Position numbers and translations under genes: made by a program
Part shown: piece by piece, positions 5,602-5,881 of the stretch
How the letters are laid out: each line of letters starts with the position of its first letter
Numbering within the stretch: the first letter of the stretch is position 1
From: an uncultured Lachnospiraceae bacterium
GTDB taxonomy: Bacteria > Bacillota > Clostridia > Lachnospirales > Lachnospiraceae
DNA: 5,881 bases
Assembly (NCBI GenBank): GCA_937901625.1
Contig: CALDIE010000301.1
Coordinates: forward strand, 1 to 5,881
Direction of reading: 5' to 3'
Notes under the pieces: generated by a model
Told to the model about the DNA's origin: nothing
Database searches by the model: none
Seen by the model: only the letters and a program-made list of their open reading frames with translations

Positions 5602-5881
5602 ATGACATATCGTAAAAGCGGCGGCCTGTTTTTGTCCATGATCTTAACGGAAGTCCTGATCTTGGCTGTGGAGTTTCTTTTGGTCGAAAGCGGCGTAAAG
5701 TTTTCGTTCGGAACCGTGGGTTCGATCATTTTAAGTGAAGCGATCATGATCGTTCCGGCAGTGATCGTCTTCCTTTTATCGAAGGAAAAATTTACGGATG
5801 TCTTTGCGGTGCAGTCCATTCACATCGGAACCATTCCCATGTCGGCGCTTTACGCGGTTTTACTTACGCCGGTGATAATGG
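5602..5881 (+). CDS. probable CPBP family intramembrane protease, N-terminal part
   Basis: This open frame runs from ATG at 5602 to the window end (93 codons seen). The protein starts MTYRKSGGLFLSMIL, with a first hydrophobic segment at about residues 9-29 and a second at about 42-63 (SIILSEAIMIVPAVIVFLL). A polar stretch with SKEKFTDVFAVQSIHIGTIP follows, then a third hydrophobic run, ALYAVLLTPVIM. This opening resembles CPBP (CAAX-type, Abi) glutamic intramembrane proteases of Lachnospiraceae, where a short basic loop after the second helix is followed by a helix ending near a proline. The catalytic EExxxR and HxxxN motifs would lie beyond the window, so the assignment is unproven; another multi-pass membrane protein is possible. 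A ribosome site (AAAGAGG, 5587-5593) lies within the last cvfB codons, suggesting translational coupling. Confidence 0.55.
   Translation, partial: MTYRKSGGLFLSMILTEVLILAVEFLLVESGVKFSFGTVGSIILSEAIMIVPAVIVFLLSKEKFTDVFAVQSIHIGTIPMSALYAVLLTPVIM

Overview
The window looks like a low-to-mid GC Firmicute of class Clostridia, most likely a Lachnospiraceae-type gut or rumen bacterium. This rests on strong AGGAGG-type ribosome sites, TATAAT promoters (often with an extended TGn), a tRNA gene without an encoded CCA, a type III glutamine synthetase tail, a CvfB/YitL-type S1 protein and a probable CPBP membrane protease. The genus cannot be fixed from the sequence alone.

Left end (1-634): a scarred accessory region. 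Bases 1-325 are AT-rich and hold a broken fic gene. Its front part (frame 1) and its C-terminal winged-helix part (frame 2) are joined at a short overlap near 119-127, and the catalytic Fic core is missing. Next comes a 90-residue ORF (362-634) with a good ribosome site. Its first ~48 residues look like the arm-type DNA-binding domain of a tyrosine integrase. Its last ~42 residues look like the extreme C-terminus of type III glutamine synthetase (GlnN). The junction lies near base 505 and marks a rearrangement boundary between accessory DNA and ordinary chromosome.

Centre (660-3047): a 795-residue GH74-like tandem beta-propeller protein with six Asp-box repeats, both expected catalytic aspartates, and no signal peptide. 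It starts 25 bases after the glnN stop and has no visible promoter of its own, so it probably relies on upstream transcription, which the rearrangement would have replaced.

Right half (3048-5881): a pilT-type retraction ATPase forms its own transcription unit, with an extended -10 promoter, a 12-bp stem-loop at the predicted transcript start, and a terminator. Between pilT and the tRNA lie two families of short direct repeats and a phased A-tract region. A tRNA-Gln(CUG) follows with a near-consensus promoter and its own terminator. The last unit carries cvfB (three S1-like domains plus a winged helix) and, three bases after its stop, the start of a membrane protein cut by the window end.

No complete novel defence or mobile system is visible. 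The most noteworthy signals are the integrase/glnN chimera with the decayed fic gene, the cytoplasmic GH74-like enzyme, and the stem-loop at the pilT promoter.
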